From assembly GCA_947456845.1 (NCBI GenBank), contig CANGUJ010000237.1, positions 1-6,385 of the forward strand: a DNA stretch of 6,385 bases, given 5' to 3'. This stretch comes from Burkholderiales bacterium. GTDB lineage: Bacteria > Pseudomonadota > Gammaproteobacteria > Burkholderiales > JAEUOS01. Below, one piece after another: positions 1 through 5,463 of the stretch (the stretch's first letter is position 1; every line of letters starts with the position of its first letter). The position numbers were made by a program, and so were the translations under genes. Below the pieces are notes generated by a model. It worked only from the letters and a program-made list of their open reading frames with translations, did no database searches and had not been told where the DNA came from.

Positions 1-354
1 CAGCACCCAGGCGAATTCCCTTGCGTCAATTGAGTTTTCGCTGTTTGCCGCTGCGGTTTCCGGCGTGGTGTCGCACGCGCGTGCCAGCAGCGGTGCGAAG
101 CCGGGCTGGCCAAGCAGGTCTTGATACTCGGTTGAATCGTAGCCCTCAGCGTCGAGCAGGTCGAGCAGGCGGGACAGAAACATTCTGGCGAAGGTGGCGC
201 TCTTGGGAATCGACCAACCTGCGTCGAAAAAGCGCGTCAGCGGAAGCGACTCCTGCATGGCGAATCGCAACATCAGCGGTGGCGAGCCAATGCCGAACCC
301 CTGCCTCCCCTCGGCGAGGTTGAGCACCATTTCTTCAGAGCAGAAGCCGCACAT
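1..354 (-). CDS. Unrecognised protein, N-terminal part, running off the left edge
   Basis: An open minus-strand frame runs from the ATG at 354 to the window edge for 118 codons without a stop. The nearest in-frame stop upstream is at 418-420. Codon choice looks coding: most codons end in G or C, and the product is a sensible mixture of hydrophobic and charged residues. The protein begins MCGFCSEEMVLNLAEG, with a C-x2-C pair near the N-terminus, and later has an amphipathic stretch around FARMFLSRLLDLLDAEGY. I do not recognise a family. No good Shine-Dalgarno precedes the ATG at 354. A second in-frame ATG at 330 follows a weak GAAGAA, so the start is uncertain. The C-terminus lies outside the window, which prevents a length comparison. 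The gene diverges from brnT across about 190 bp. Confidence 0.55.
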   Translation of the reverse strand, partial: MCGFCSEEMVLNLAEGRQGFGIGSPPLMLRFAMQESLPLTRFFDAGWSIPKSATFARMFLSRLLDLLDAEGYDSTEYQDLLGQPGFAPLLARACDTTPETAAANSENSIDAREFAWVL

Positions 355-541
355 GGCAATTGGAGAGCAGGCGAAAGTGGGGACTATGGCAGGCCGCCGC
401 GACGGCTGGTGTCGCGATCAACTCAGCGTCACACAACACGCCACCGGTCCCTGGTCGTCACGCTCATGAATCCCTCTCGGACGTAGCCACGTCGTCACCG
501 CGGCGTTCGCCTATCGCCACCTCGGCCGGCTGTCCGCTGGC
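355..541. other. Intergenic stretch between the left-edge gene and the brnTA promoter
   Basis: I see no supportable gene in these bases. A minus-strand ATG at 467 preceded by a GAGAGGG-like sequence opens only 12 codons before a TGA, too short to call. No clear promoter for the left-edge gene could be read, and there is no hairpin with a T-run. Confidence 0.5.
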
Positions 542-570
542 TTGACTTCGATATTTATTGTGCATACAAT
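542..570 (+). promoter_or_regulatory. sigma70-like promoter for brnTA
   Basis: TTGACT at 542-547 (5 of 6 to the -35 consensus) and TACAAT at 565-570 (5 of 6 to the -10 consensus) are separated by exactly 17 bp. The stretch is markedly AT-rich compared with its surroundings. Transcription would begin near 576-578. This is the best promoter-like sequence I can read in the window. Confidence 0.7.
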
Positions 571-577
571 AAATATC
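550..577. promoter_or_regulatory. Perfect inverted repeat, probable BrnA/BrnTA operator
   Basis: The arms GATATTTATTGT (550-561) and ACAATAAATATC (566-577) are exact reverse complements separated by GCAT, a 12-bp perfect dyad. It covers most of the promoter spacer, the whole -10 hexamer and the likely start point, so a bound dimer would block RNA polymerase. BrnA antitoxins are known to autoregulate their operon by binding the promoter as ribbon-helix-helix dimers. That this dyad is the BrnA site is inferred from its position. Confidence 0.65.
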
Positions 578-847
578 ACGGATGTCATATTCGATGCTGC
601 CAAGGATGCTGCAAACCTGGCAAAGCACGGCGTGCCTTTGGTGCTGGCGGTCGAATTGGAGTGGGACGAGTTGATTGCGGTGCCGGACACGCGTCGCAAC
701 TACGGCGAAAAGCGCATGGTGGGTTACGCGCCGATTGGTCCGCGTGTTTACTGTGTGGTGTTCACGGACCGCGGCCAGAAGCGCCGGGTCATCAGCCTGC
801 GCAAGGCGAACGATAGGGAGGTGAGACGCTATGCAAGTGAAATCTAA
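560..847 (+). CDS. brnT: BrnT family toxin (type II TA ribonuclease)
   Basis: The product is a BrnT (DUF497) toxin, a small RelE-fold ribonuclease that arrests translation until neutralised by BrnA. Visible family marks, in order: FDAAKDAANLAKHGV near the N-terminus, an LEWD segment, DTRRNYGEKRMVGYAPIG, the strand RVYCVVFTDRG, and the C-terminal RRVISLRKANDREVRRYAS, which carries the conserved basic and Glu/Tyr positions. The length, about 95 residues, is normal and the frame is intact. The start is unresolved. GTG at 560 gives the usual ten or so residues before FD. A TTG at 542 is also in frame, but those bases form the promoter -35. Neither has a Shine-Dalgarno, and both lie upstream of the predicted transcription start. 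The 3' end overlaps brnA by 17 nt, the usual toxin-first arrangement. Confidence 0.85.
   Translation: MHTINITDVIFDAAKDAANLAKHGVPLVLAVELEWDELIAVPDTRRNYGEKRMVGYAPIGPRVYCVVFTDRGQKRRVISLRKANDREVRRYASEI
815..824 (+). promoter_or_regulatory. Strong ribosome binding site of brnA
   Basis: AGGGAGGTGA lies 6 nt ahead of the brnA ATG at 831, inside the end of brnT. The toxin gene has no visible site of its own, so the antitoxin should be translated more strongly than the toxin from the shared mRNA, as expected for a TA pair. Confidence 0.75.
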
Positions 848-1127
848 GTCGGGTCGGGTGTTCAAGTTGCCGACGGCCAAAGAAGATGCGGCCATCACGG
901 CGGCCGCCTTGTCCGATCCTGATGCCGTACCACTGACCGATGCCGAGTGGGAGACCGCCAGACCGTCAATACGGCGCGGACGCCCGCCGGCTTCTGTAAC
1001 CAAGGAACGGATCACGATTCGCCTATCGCGCGACGTGGTGGATCAATTCCGGGCAAGCGGCGATGGCTGGCAGACACGTGTGGATGCGGCGCTGAAAGAT
1101 TGGCTCAAGAAGCATTCGCCAGCATGA
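831..1127 (+). CDS. brnA: BrnA family antitoxin
   Basis: This 98-residue protein is a BrnA antitoxin (COG3514 type, ribbon-helix-helix). Residues 1-45 are a polar N-terminal part including SDPDAVPLTDAEW (28-40). A basic linker RRGRPP (48-53) follows. The RHH fold then spans about 58-95: the strand ERITIRLSRDVVDQF (59-73) and the family hallmark GWQTRVDAALKDWL (79-92). It should bind BrnT to neutralise it and also bind the operon promoter; the perfect dyad at 550-577 is the obvious target. The start at 831 is fixed by the good Shine-Dalgarno upstream. The gene overlaps the end of brnT by 17 nt. Its last 23 nt overlap, tail to tail, the end of the DUF1810 gene on the other strand. Confidence 0.88.
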   Translation: MQVKSKSGRVFKLPTAKEDAAITAAALSDPDAVPLTDAEWETARPSIRRGRPPASVTKERITIRLSRDVVDQFRASGDGWQTRVDAALKDWLKKHSPA

Positions 1128-1539
1128 CCAACGTCGCCGCATCCCGCCTACCCGCGTAGTACCGGTCCAGCACCCGCCCGAATCCCGCTTCCTCCGGCGC
1201 CGCCGCTTCAAACAGCGTCATGCAGGAACACAGCTTCAGGTCATCCGGCGAGCCGAAAATGTCGTGTGCGGTCTTGCCCGCGACACCCAGCACCAGCGCC
1301 GTGCATAGCCGCAAGCGCTCGCCCAGCACCGGGTGGTGCCAGTAGGCCTGCGCGTCAGCCAGGTCCGCCAGCCCGTAGTGCTTGGCGGTGCTGCTGTGGC
1401 CCAGCGCGCGCAGTTGCGGAAAGATGAACCACATCCAGTGGCTTTGCTTGTAGCCGGCGCGCAGTTCGTCGCACACGGCAGCGAAAACCGGGGCCTGTGC
1501 GGTGACAAAGCGTTCGAGGTCGTGCGAATCGGCTGGCAT
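1105..1539 (-). CDS. DUF1810 family protein
   Basis: The 144-residue product is full length for DUF1810 (COG5579), a family of unknown biochemical role that databases sometimes mislabel 'calpastatin'. The signature is clear: GYKQSHWMWFIFPQLRALG (29-47), a KHYGLADLADAQAYWHHPVLGERL stretch (from 53) and IFGSPDDLKLCSCMTLF (94-110). It looks cytosolic, with no signal peptide or membrane segment. It lies 15 nt downstream of the ADP-ribosylglycohydrolase gene on the same strand, and its Shine-Dalgarno overlaps that gene's stop codon, so the two are probably made together. That pairing suggests, but does not show, a role connected with ADP-ribose or NAD chemistry. The 3' end runs 23 nt into brnA on the opposite strand. 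Confidence 0.87.
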   Translation of the reverse strand: MPADSHDLERFVTAQAPVFAAVCDELRAGYKQSHWMWFIFPQLRALGHSSTAKHYGLADLADAQAYWHHPVLGERLRLCTALVLGVAGKTAHDIFGSPDDLKLCSCMTLFEAAAPEEAGFGRVLDRYYAGRRDAATLVMLANAS

Positions 1540-1550
1540 GGCGGACTTGA

Positions 1551-1556
1551 CCTCCT
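1551..1556 (-). promoter_or_regulatory. Shine-Dalgarno of the DUF1810 gene, overlapping the preceding stop
   Basis: On the minus strand AGGAGG (1556 down to 1551) lies 11 nt before the ATG at 1539. It shares bases with the TAG stop (1557-1555) of the ADP-ribosylglycohydrolase gene. The spacing is slightly long, but the overlap favours re-initiation by ribosomes finishing the upstream gene. Confidence 0.6.
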
Positions 1557-2328
1557 ATAACGGACCGGTACGGGCATATAGCCGGGCAAGCACCTCGAGC
1601 ATGTCGCCCGGCAGCTTGGCGCGCGCAGCCTCGGCAATGCTCTCCGGCACTCCAAACCGCGCCTCTGCCACCGGCCCGGCAATCGCGGCCACGGTGTCGC
1701 TGTCGCCGCCGATGGAAATGGCGAGCCGGATCGCCGCCTCGAACCCATCCGCCTCCAGGGCGCAGATCAGCGCCTCGGGGACGGTCTCCTGGCAGGTTTC
1801 ATTGAAGCGGTACACCGGGCGTATTTCGTCGGTGCTGCGCGCCATGTCGTAACCATGCACCGTGGCCACATGGGTGCGGATGGCCGCAGCATCGACACCG
1901 TGGCGGGCGAGGAAGATCGCCTCGGTCGTGGCCACCGCGCCTTTCACGCCTTCCGGGTGGCTGTGGGTCACCACCGTCACCTGGCGCGCCAGTGTGGCGG
2001 CTTCTTCCAGCGTGCGGGCGAGGAGTGCCGCCGGGGCCACCCGCATGGCCGAGCCGTTGCCGAAGCTGTTGTAGGGTTTGAGGTCGCCGCGCCGCAGCCA
2101 GTCGGCAAAGCGTCCGCCGTATCCGCGGCCGGGGTAGCGGCGGCACCAGTCCAGCAGCATCGCCGCCGGGTCCAGACCGTCCAGCAGCGCTGCTGCCACG
2201 GCGATGGTGCAGACCGTGTCGTCGGTGAAGTCGCTGTCCGGGTGGAACAGCGGCTCGAAGTCGGTGCGCCGCAGGTTGTCGAACTCGTACACCGAGCCGA
2301 TGATGTCGCCGATGATTGCGCCGAGCAT
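1555..2328 (-). CDS. ADP-ribosylglycohydrolase (DraG/ARH family)
   Basis: The 257-residue protein has the ADP-ribosyl-hydrolase fold of DraG and ARH enzymes, which use two Mg2+ ions to remove ADP-ribose from modified proteins, nucleic acids or small molecules. Motifs in order: GAIIGDIIGSVYEF (3-16), the metal-binding TDDT (35-38), GNGSAMRVAP (90-99), THSHPEG (121-127) and the second metal motif GGDSDT (207-212). The last has Ser where many relatives have Thr (GGDTDT). All expected acidic metal ligands are present, so it should be active. There is no signal peptide. The substrate cannot be read from the sequence, and no ADP-ribosyltransferase gene is visible. The start ATG at 2328 gives the family N-terminus; an AGGAA 12 nt upstream is a weak site. 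It lies 42 bp downstream of the RHH antitoxin gene and 15 nt upstream of the DUF1810 gene, all on one strand. Confidence 0.93.
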   Translation of the reverse strand: MLGAIIGDIIGSVYEFDNLRRTDFEPLFHPDSDFTDDTVCTIAVAAALLDGLDPAAMLLDWCRRYPGRGYGGRFADWLRRGDLKPYNSFGNGSAMRVAPAALLARTLEEAATLARQVTVVTHSHPEGVKGAVATTEAIFLARHGVDAAAIRTHVATVHGYDMARSTDEIRPVYRFNETCQETVPEALICALEADGFEAAIRLAISIGGDSDTVAAIAGPVAEARFGVPESIAEAARAKLPGDMLEVLARLYARTGPL

Positions 2329-2370
2329 GGTGGGTTGGACTTCCTGGTGTGGCGAGGAGTTACCTCAACT

Positions 2371-2586
2371 TCAGCCGGCGCGGTCCAGCTTCTCCAGCAG
2401 GGCAAGCGCACGTTTCGGGTTGCCTCGTGTCGCACGGGTCTCAAAACGCACCCGGGCGTCGTAGTTGGCCAGTGCCACGGTAGCCAACTCGTCCATCAGT
2501 TTGTTGATGCTCACGGAGTTGGCGCGCGCCAGCGCCTTGAGGCGCTCGTGCTTGTCGTCGGGCAGGCGGATCGTCAGGGTAGCCAT
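2371..2586 (-). CDS. Ribbon-helix-helix antitoxin partner of the PIN toxin
   Basis: A 71-residue protein with a CopG/Arc-type ribbon-helix-helix N-terminus: the strand ATLTIRLPDDKHERLKALAR (2-21), then SVSINKLMDELATVAL, the second helix. The C-terminal part (FETRATRGNPKRALALLEKL) is a basic, helical tail likely to wrap the toxin. Homologous proteins are annotated as HicB-like or generic TA antitoxins; I infer the PIN partner from adjacency. I chose the ATG at 2586 because GGAGG (2598-2594) lies 7 nt upstream. An in-frame ATG at 2604 lacks such a site. The gene begins 13 nt inside the end of the PIN gene, so the toxin comes first, the less common order. It should repress its own operon, perhaps through the dyad at 3016-3037. 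Confidence 0.82.
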   Translation of the reverse strand: MATLTIRLPDDKHERLKALARANSVSINKLMDELATVALANYDARVRFETRATRGNPKRALALLEKLDRAG

Positions 2587-3014
2587 TTCAAAACCTCCAG
2601 GCATTGCTCGGGCGTCAGGATTCTGAGAGAGGGAAACTTCAATTCACCGCGTGAAAGATCGCGCAAGTTTCGGGTCACGATGGTTTCGGCGTGCGCAGCC
2701 ACGCCAAGTTCAATCAGGTGATTGTCAGCTTCATCCGGCAGGTTGGGGCGCCAGGCATAGAAAACCTCTACCCAGCGGCATTGGCTCAAGAAGCCGTCGA
2801 AAAGTTCGTGGCGTTCTTTGGTTGACAACGCACTTCCTTCGAAGAGCTCAGCGCGCCCCAGCACATCTTCATACTCGGCAAGGAGCGCTGGGCCGAGCAC
2901 CGGTTCATACTGGCCCTTGAGGCAGGCGCGTAAAACCGCTCGAGGTGCCACGCCGCCTCGCAACATCGCGGATACGAGTACGTTGGTGTCGAGGACGATC
3001 ACTGGCATGTTCAT
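2574..3014 (-). CDS. PIN-domain toxin (putative TA toxin, COG1569 type)
   Basis: A 146-residue PIN-domain protein, a Mg2+-dependent ribonuclease fold common in VapC-like toxins. The acidic cluster is visible: D9 in VIVLDTNVLVSAML, E47 in PALLAEYEDVLGRAEL, D97 in PDEADNHLIELGVA and the closing TRNLRDL segment (114-120) with N116 and D119. The overall pattern matches the 'putative toxin-antitoxin system toxin component, PIN family' group rather than classic VapC. The start may be the ATG at 3014 or at 3008 (MPVIVLDTN); neither has a clear Shine-Dalgarno. It overlaps the RHH antitoxin gene by 13 nt and stands at the head of the four-gene minus-strand string. It diverges from the peptidase gene with 35 bp between starts. 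Its base composition is a little less GC-rich than the peptidase gene's. Confidence 0.88.
   Translation of the reverse strand: MNMPVIVLDTNVLVSAMLRGGVAPRAVLRACLKGQYEPVLGPALLAEYEDVLGRAELFEGSALSTKERHELFDGFLSQCRWVEVFYAWRPNLPDEADNHLIELGVAAHAETIVTRNLRDLSRGELKFPSLRILTPEQCLEVLKWLP
2594..2598 (-). promoter_or_regulatory. Ribosome binding site that sets the RHH antitoxin start
   Basis: GGAGG on the minus strand lies 7 nt before the ATG at 2586, within the last codons of the PIN gene. It argues against the longer form starting at 2604, whose extra residues MPGGFE only translate the site itself. Confidence 0.7.
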
Positions 3015-3015
3015 T

Positions 3016-3037
3016 ATGATAGCGTATATGCTGTCAT
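3016..3037. promoter_or_regulatory. 22-bp imperfect dyad between divergent genes, candidate TA operator
   Basis: ATGATAGCGTA pairs with TATGCTGTCAT around a centre between 3026 and 3027. Nine of the eleven base pairs are perfect and the other two are G.T. It is an AT-rich island in GC-rich surroundings, filling most of the gap between the PIN start (3014) and the peptidase Shine-Dalgarno. RHH antitoxins usually bind short palindromes at their own promoter, so this is the natural candidate. The position also puts it next to the peptidase start. No convincing -35/-10 pair could be read on either strand here. Confidence 0.5.
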
Positions 3038-3049
3038 TGAGGAGCTGAA

Positions 3050-4111
3050 ATGCAACGCCGCCACTTCCTGCAAATGGCCGCCACTGGCGGCTTTACCGCC
3101 GCCTCGGGTGCGGCGCCGGCGCAAGTCCGGCCGCAGCTTTTCCCCGGTGCGATCACGGATGTGGCCGGGATCAAGGTCGGGCACTTCACCGAAACCCGCC
3201 GCCCCACCGGCTGCACCGTCATCCTCACCGAAGAGGGCGCCGTAGCCGGTGTGGACGTGCGCGGCTCCGCGCCCGGTACCCGCGAAACTGACCTGCTGGT
3301 GCCGACCAACCTGGTGGAGAAGGTGCATGCCATCCTGCTCGCAGGCGGCAGCGCCTTCGGGCTGGAGGCGGCCACCGGGGTGGTCAGGTACCTGGAAGAG
3401 CGCAAGATCGGCCACAACGTCGGCGCGGCGGGCGTGGTGCCCATCGTGCCGGCGGCGATCCTGTTTGATCTCAACGTCGGTAACCCGACCATCCGGCCCG
3501 ATGCGGCGGCTGGCTATCAGGCCTGTGTGGCGGCCACTCGTGAGCCGCCGGCGCAAGGCAGTGTCGGCGCAGGCACCGGCGCCACGGTGGGCAAGCTGTG
3601 GGGTATGGCGCGCGCCATGAAAGGCGGCATCGGCACGGCATCGGTCAAGGCGGGCGGCTTCACAATGGGTGCGGTGGTGGCAGTCAATGCGGTGGGGGAT
3701 GTGCAGGACCCTGCCACCGGCCGGCTCATCGCCGGGGCACGCAGTGCGGATGGCCGCAACCTGCAAGGGGCGGTGCAGGGGATTCTCGCCGGCCAGGTGC
3801 CGCAGGCGCTTTTGCCCGGCACCGCCACCACGATCGGTGCGATCGCCTGCGATGCGGTCCTCACCAAGGCGCAATGCCAGAAGCTCGCCCAGATCGCCCA
3901 TGACGGCCTGGCGCGGGCCATCAACCCGGCCCATACCCTGTGGGACGGCGACACCCTGTTTGCCTTGGCCACCGGCCGTGCGGCTGCCCCCGCCAGCATG
4001 ATATTGCTGGGCGTCCTCGCAGCGGAGGCCATGGCCCGCGCGGTGGTCAACGCCGTGCTCAGCGCGAAGGGGCTGCCGGCCTTGCCTGCGGCAGGGGAAA
4101 TGCCGGTCTAG
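3050..4111 (+). CDS. Tat-exported P1-family (DmpA-like) aminopeptidase
   Basis: The 353-residue protein belongs to the P1/DmpA family (MEROPS S58, COG3191). These N-terminal-nucleophile aminopeptidases/amidases mature by self-cleavage into two chains. Residues 1-24 form a twin-arginine signal: RRHFLQM with R3-R4, an Ala-rich hydrophobic stretch, then APA before Q25 as a likely cleavage site, so it should be exported folded to the periplasm. Family segments follow: ITDVAGIKVGH, GCTVIL, the Gly-rich LLAGGSAFGLEAATG, GAGTGATVGK (173-182) and KGGIGTAS (191-198), the region where this family places the autocleavage site and nucleophile. A DGDTLFALATG block lies near the C-terminus. GAGGAG (3039-3044) lies 5 nt before the ATG and supports the start. 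The stop overlaps the yceH stop by 4 nt, tail to tail. The substrate is unknown. Confidence 0.92.
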   Translation: MQRRHFLQMAATGGFTAASGAAPAQVRPQLFPGAITDVAGIKVGHFTETRRPTGCTVILTEEGAVAGVDVRGSAPGTRETDLLVPTNLVEKVHAILLAGGSAFGLEAATGVVRYLEERKIGHNVGAAGVVPIVPAAILFDLNVGNPTIRPDAAAGYQACVAATREPPAQGSVGAGTGATVGKLWGMARAMKGGIGTASVKAGGFTMGAVVAVNAVGDVQDPATGRLIAGARSADGRNLQGAVQGILAGQVPQALLPGTATTIGAIACDAVLTKAQCQKLAQIAHDGLARAINPAHTLWDGDTLFALATGRAAAPASMILLGVLAAEAMARAVVNAVLSAKGLPALPAAGEMPV

Positions 4112-4788
4112 GTTTGGCCTTGCTGGCCGCCGCTCGGTGTCAGGCCCAGCTCGCCGCATACGCGCGCGAGCGTCGCCTTGAGGGCGCTTACCTCGGCCTC
4201 CAGCGTCGCAACCCGGGCGCGCAGGGCGTCGATATCGAGCGACGCCCCATCCACACTGGCCACGGAATCCACCGGCGCCTCGATGCCCGGCCTGCCGGAC
4301 AACAGATGCGCCCAGCGTTGCTCGCGCGCGCCGGGCAGCCGCGGCAGTTGCATGACCAGTGCGCCGGCCTCGCGCGCGGCGAGTTCTTCGAGAAAGGCTT
4401 CGACCGAGGAAATGTCGGCGAAGCGATACAGGCGCTCAGTGGCGAGCCGCAATTCCCCCGGGGTTTGCGGGCCGCGCAGCATCAGCGCGGTCAACAGGGC
4501 GGCGGACTGCTCCGGTACGTGCAGCACACGCTCGAGGTTGTGCTCATAGCGGGTGACGCGGCCGCCGGAGGATTCGATCACCAGGCTGGCGGCCTTGAGC
4601 GCATCAAGCGCTTCCTGCACCTGGGCATCACCGGCTTCGATCACGGGCGAGCGGCTGGTCTTCTGGTTGCAGCCTGATACCAGCGCATTGAGGGTCAACG
4701 GGTAGGTATCGGGTACGGTGCGCTGCTTTTCGTAGAGCACGCCGAGGACACGGGTTTCGATGAGGGACAGGGCAGGCAGGGGACGCAT
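4108..4788 (-). CDS. yceH: YceH family protein (DUF480, winged-helix)
   Basis: The 226-residue protein matches the YceH/DUF480 family. It opens with LSLIETRVLGVLYEKQ (7-22), then YPLTLNALVSGCNQKTSRSPV (29-49), the family's most conserved block, then RVTRYEHN and LRGPQTPGELR (104-114). The family has two winged-helix domains, which suggests nucleic-acid binding, but its role is not established. The C-terminus adds a heptad-like segment (about 185-214, DALRARVATLEAEVSALKATL) likely to form a coiled coil. The length is normal for the family. The ATG at 4788 gives the typical N-terminus; the ribosome binding site is weak. It lies 51 bp downstream of the phosphatase gene on the same strand, so co-transcription is plausible. 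Its stop overlaps the peptidase stop within the four bases CTAG. Confidence 0.93.
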   Translation of the reverse strand: MRPLPALSLIETRVLGVLYEKQRTVPDTYPLTLNALVSGCNQKTSRSPVIEAGDAQVQEALDALKAASLVIESSGGRVTRYEHNLERVLHVPEQSAALLTALMLRGPQTPGELRLATERLYRFADISSVEAFLEELAAREAGALVMQLPRLPGAREQRWAHLLSGRPGIEAPVDSVASVDGASLDIDALRARVATLEAEVSALKATLARVCGELGLTPSGGQQGQT

Positions 4789-4839
4789 GCCCGCAGTATC
4801 GCAGGACGCGGCCGTTCGACCCGCTCGGCCATGGCCCGG

Positions 4840-5463
4840 CTAGGCGCGGCCCGCGCGCAGGCGGTCGTGCCGCGCCCAATCCAGAACATAGCGGCGCTGG
4901 GCTTCGGTCTCAGGCGAGCGCGGATGACGTATCCGCTTGGCCACGGTGTTCCAGTGTTCCGCGACCATGGCCAGGGCCTCGGCGCCGCTCTTGCCATGGC
5001 GCACCAGCCAGCATGCGACGATGGTGCCGGTCCGGCCGATGCCGCCCCGGCAATGCACATAGGGCACGGCGTTGACCGCGACGAGCGCGTCGATGCGGTC
5101 GAGAATGCGGTTGGCATGCGCGGCGCAATGCGGCACGTCGACGTCACGGATGCCCAGCCGTTCGTGGGCGACCGGCCTGTCGAGCCCGCGCGAGACCATC
5201 GGCAACAGCGCATGGTAGGGCGCAAGTTCATGCGCTTCGGTCAGGTCGACAAAATGGCGCACGCCCGCGGCCGCGATCATGGCCAGCCGGGCCTGCGCGG
5301 CCACCGGATTGCCGGCACCGGGATGTTCGCCGGCCAAAAGCGTACCGGGCACGACCCAGTAACAGTCCTGATGCGGCCGCGTTGCGGCCGGCAACGGACG
5401 GCGGTTCTCCGGCGCCGCGCGGGCGGGAACCTGTTCCGGCAGGGCGGTGAACAGGTCCGCCAT
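4840..5463 (-). CDS. Dual-specificity-type protein phosphatase (cysteine phosphatase)
   Basis: The product carries the Cys-phosphatase P-loop VHCRGGIGRTGT (136-147 of a 207-residue form), with nucleophile C138 and phosphate-binding R144. The likely general acid is D107 or D109 in GIRDVDVPH. YWVVPGTLLAGEHPGA (35-50) and AGVRHFVDLTEAHEL (66-80) are typical of bacterial dual-specificity phosphatase-like proteins. The target could be a phosphoprotein or a small phosphorylated molecule; the sequence does not say. There is no signal peptide. The frame stays open far upstream (to 6228), but beyond about 5547 this is only the reverse shadow of the cupin gene. I take the ATG at 5463 (MADLF) because relatives have a short tail before YWV. 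An ATG at 5547 is possible, and neither has a good Shine-Dalgarno. The yceH gene follows 51 bp downstream. Confidence 0.85.
   Translation of the reverse strand: MADLFTALPEQVPARAAPENRRPLPAATRPHQDCYWVVPGTLLAGEHPGAGNPVAAQARLAMIAAAGVRHFVDLTEAHELAPYHALLPMVSRGLDRPVAHERLGIRDVDVPHCAAHANRILDRIDALVAVNAVPYVHCRGGIGRTGTIVACWLVRHGKSGAEALAMVAEHWNTVAKRIRHPRSPETEAQRRYVLDWARHDRLRAGRA

Noticed and set aside
429..467. 12-codon minus-strand reading frame with an upstream GAGAGGG
   Set aside because: It is too short, with no resemblance to a known leader peptide and no following structure.
464..1015. 183-residue minus-strand frame opposite brnT and brnA
   Set aside because: It is antisense to a clear TA module and crosses the promoter dyad; there is no family resemblance.
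1099..1113. 15-base exact repeat ATTGGCTCAAGAAGC, also at 2780-2794
   Set aside because: The copies lie in unrelated contexts (the plus strand of brnA; opposite the PIN coding strand) with no similarity beyond the match, so chance or shared codon bias is enough.
2345..2365. GAGG-AGTTA-CCTC hairpin between the RHH and ARH genes as a terminator
   Set aside because: The stem is only 4 bp and has no T-run.
1855..2721. 288-residue plus-strand frame across the ARH and RHH genes
   Set aside because: It is antisense to three well-supported genes and has no recognisable domain.
3014..4159. 381-residue minus-strand frame opposite the peptidase gene
   Set aside because: It is a GC-driven antisense open frame, rich in Arg, Gly and His with no motif, while the plus strand carries a complete recognised peptidase.
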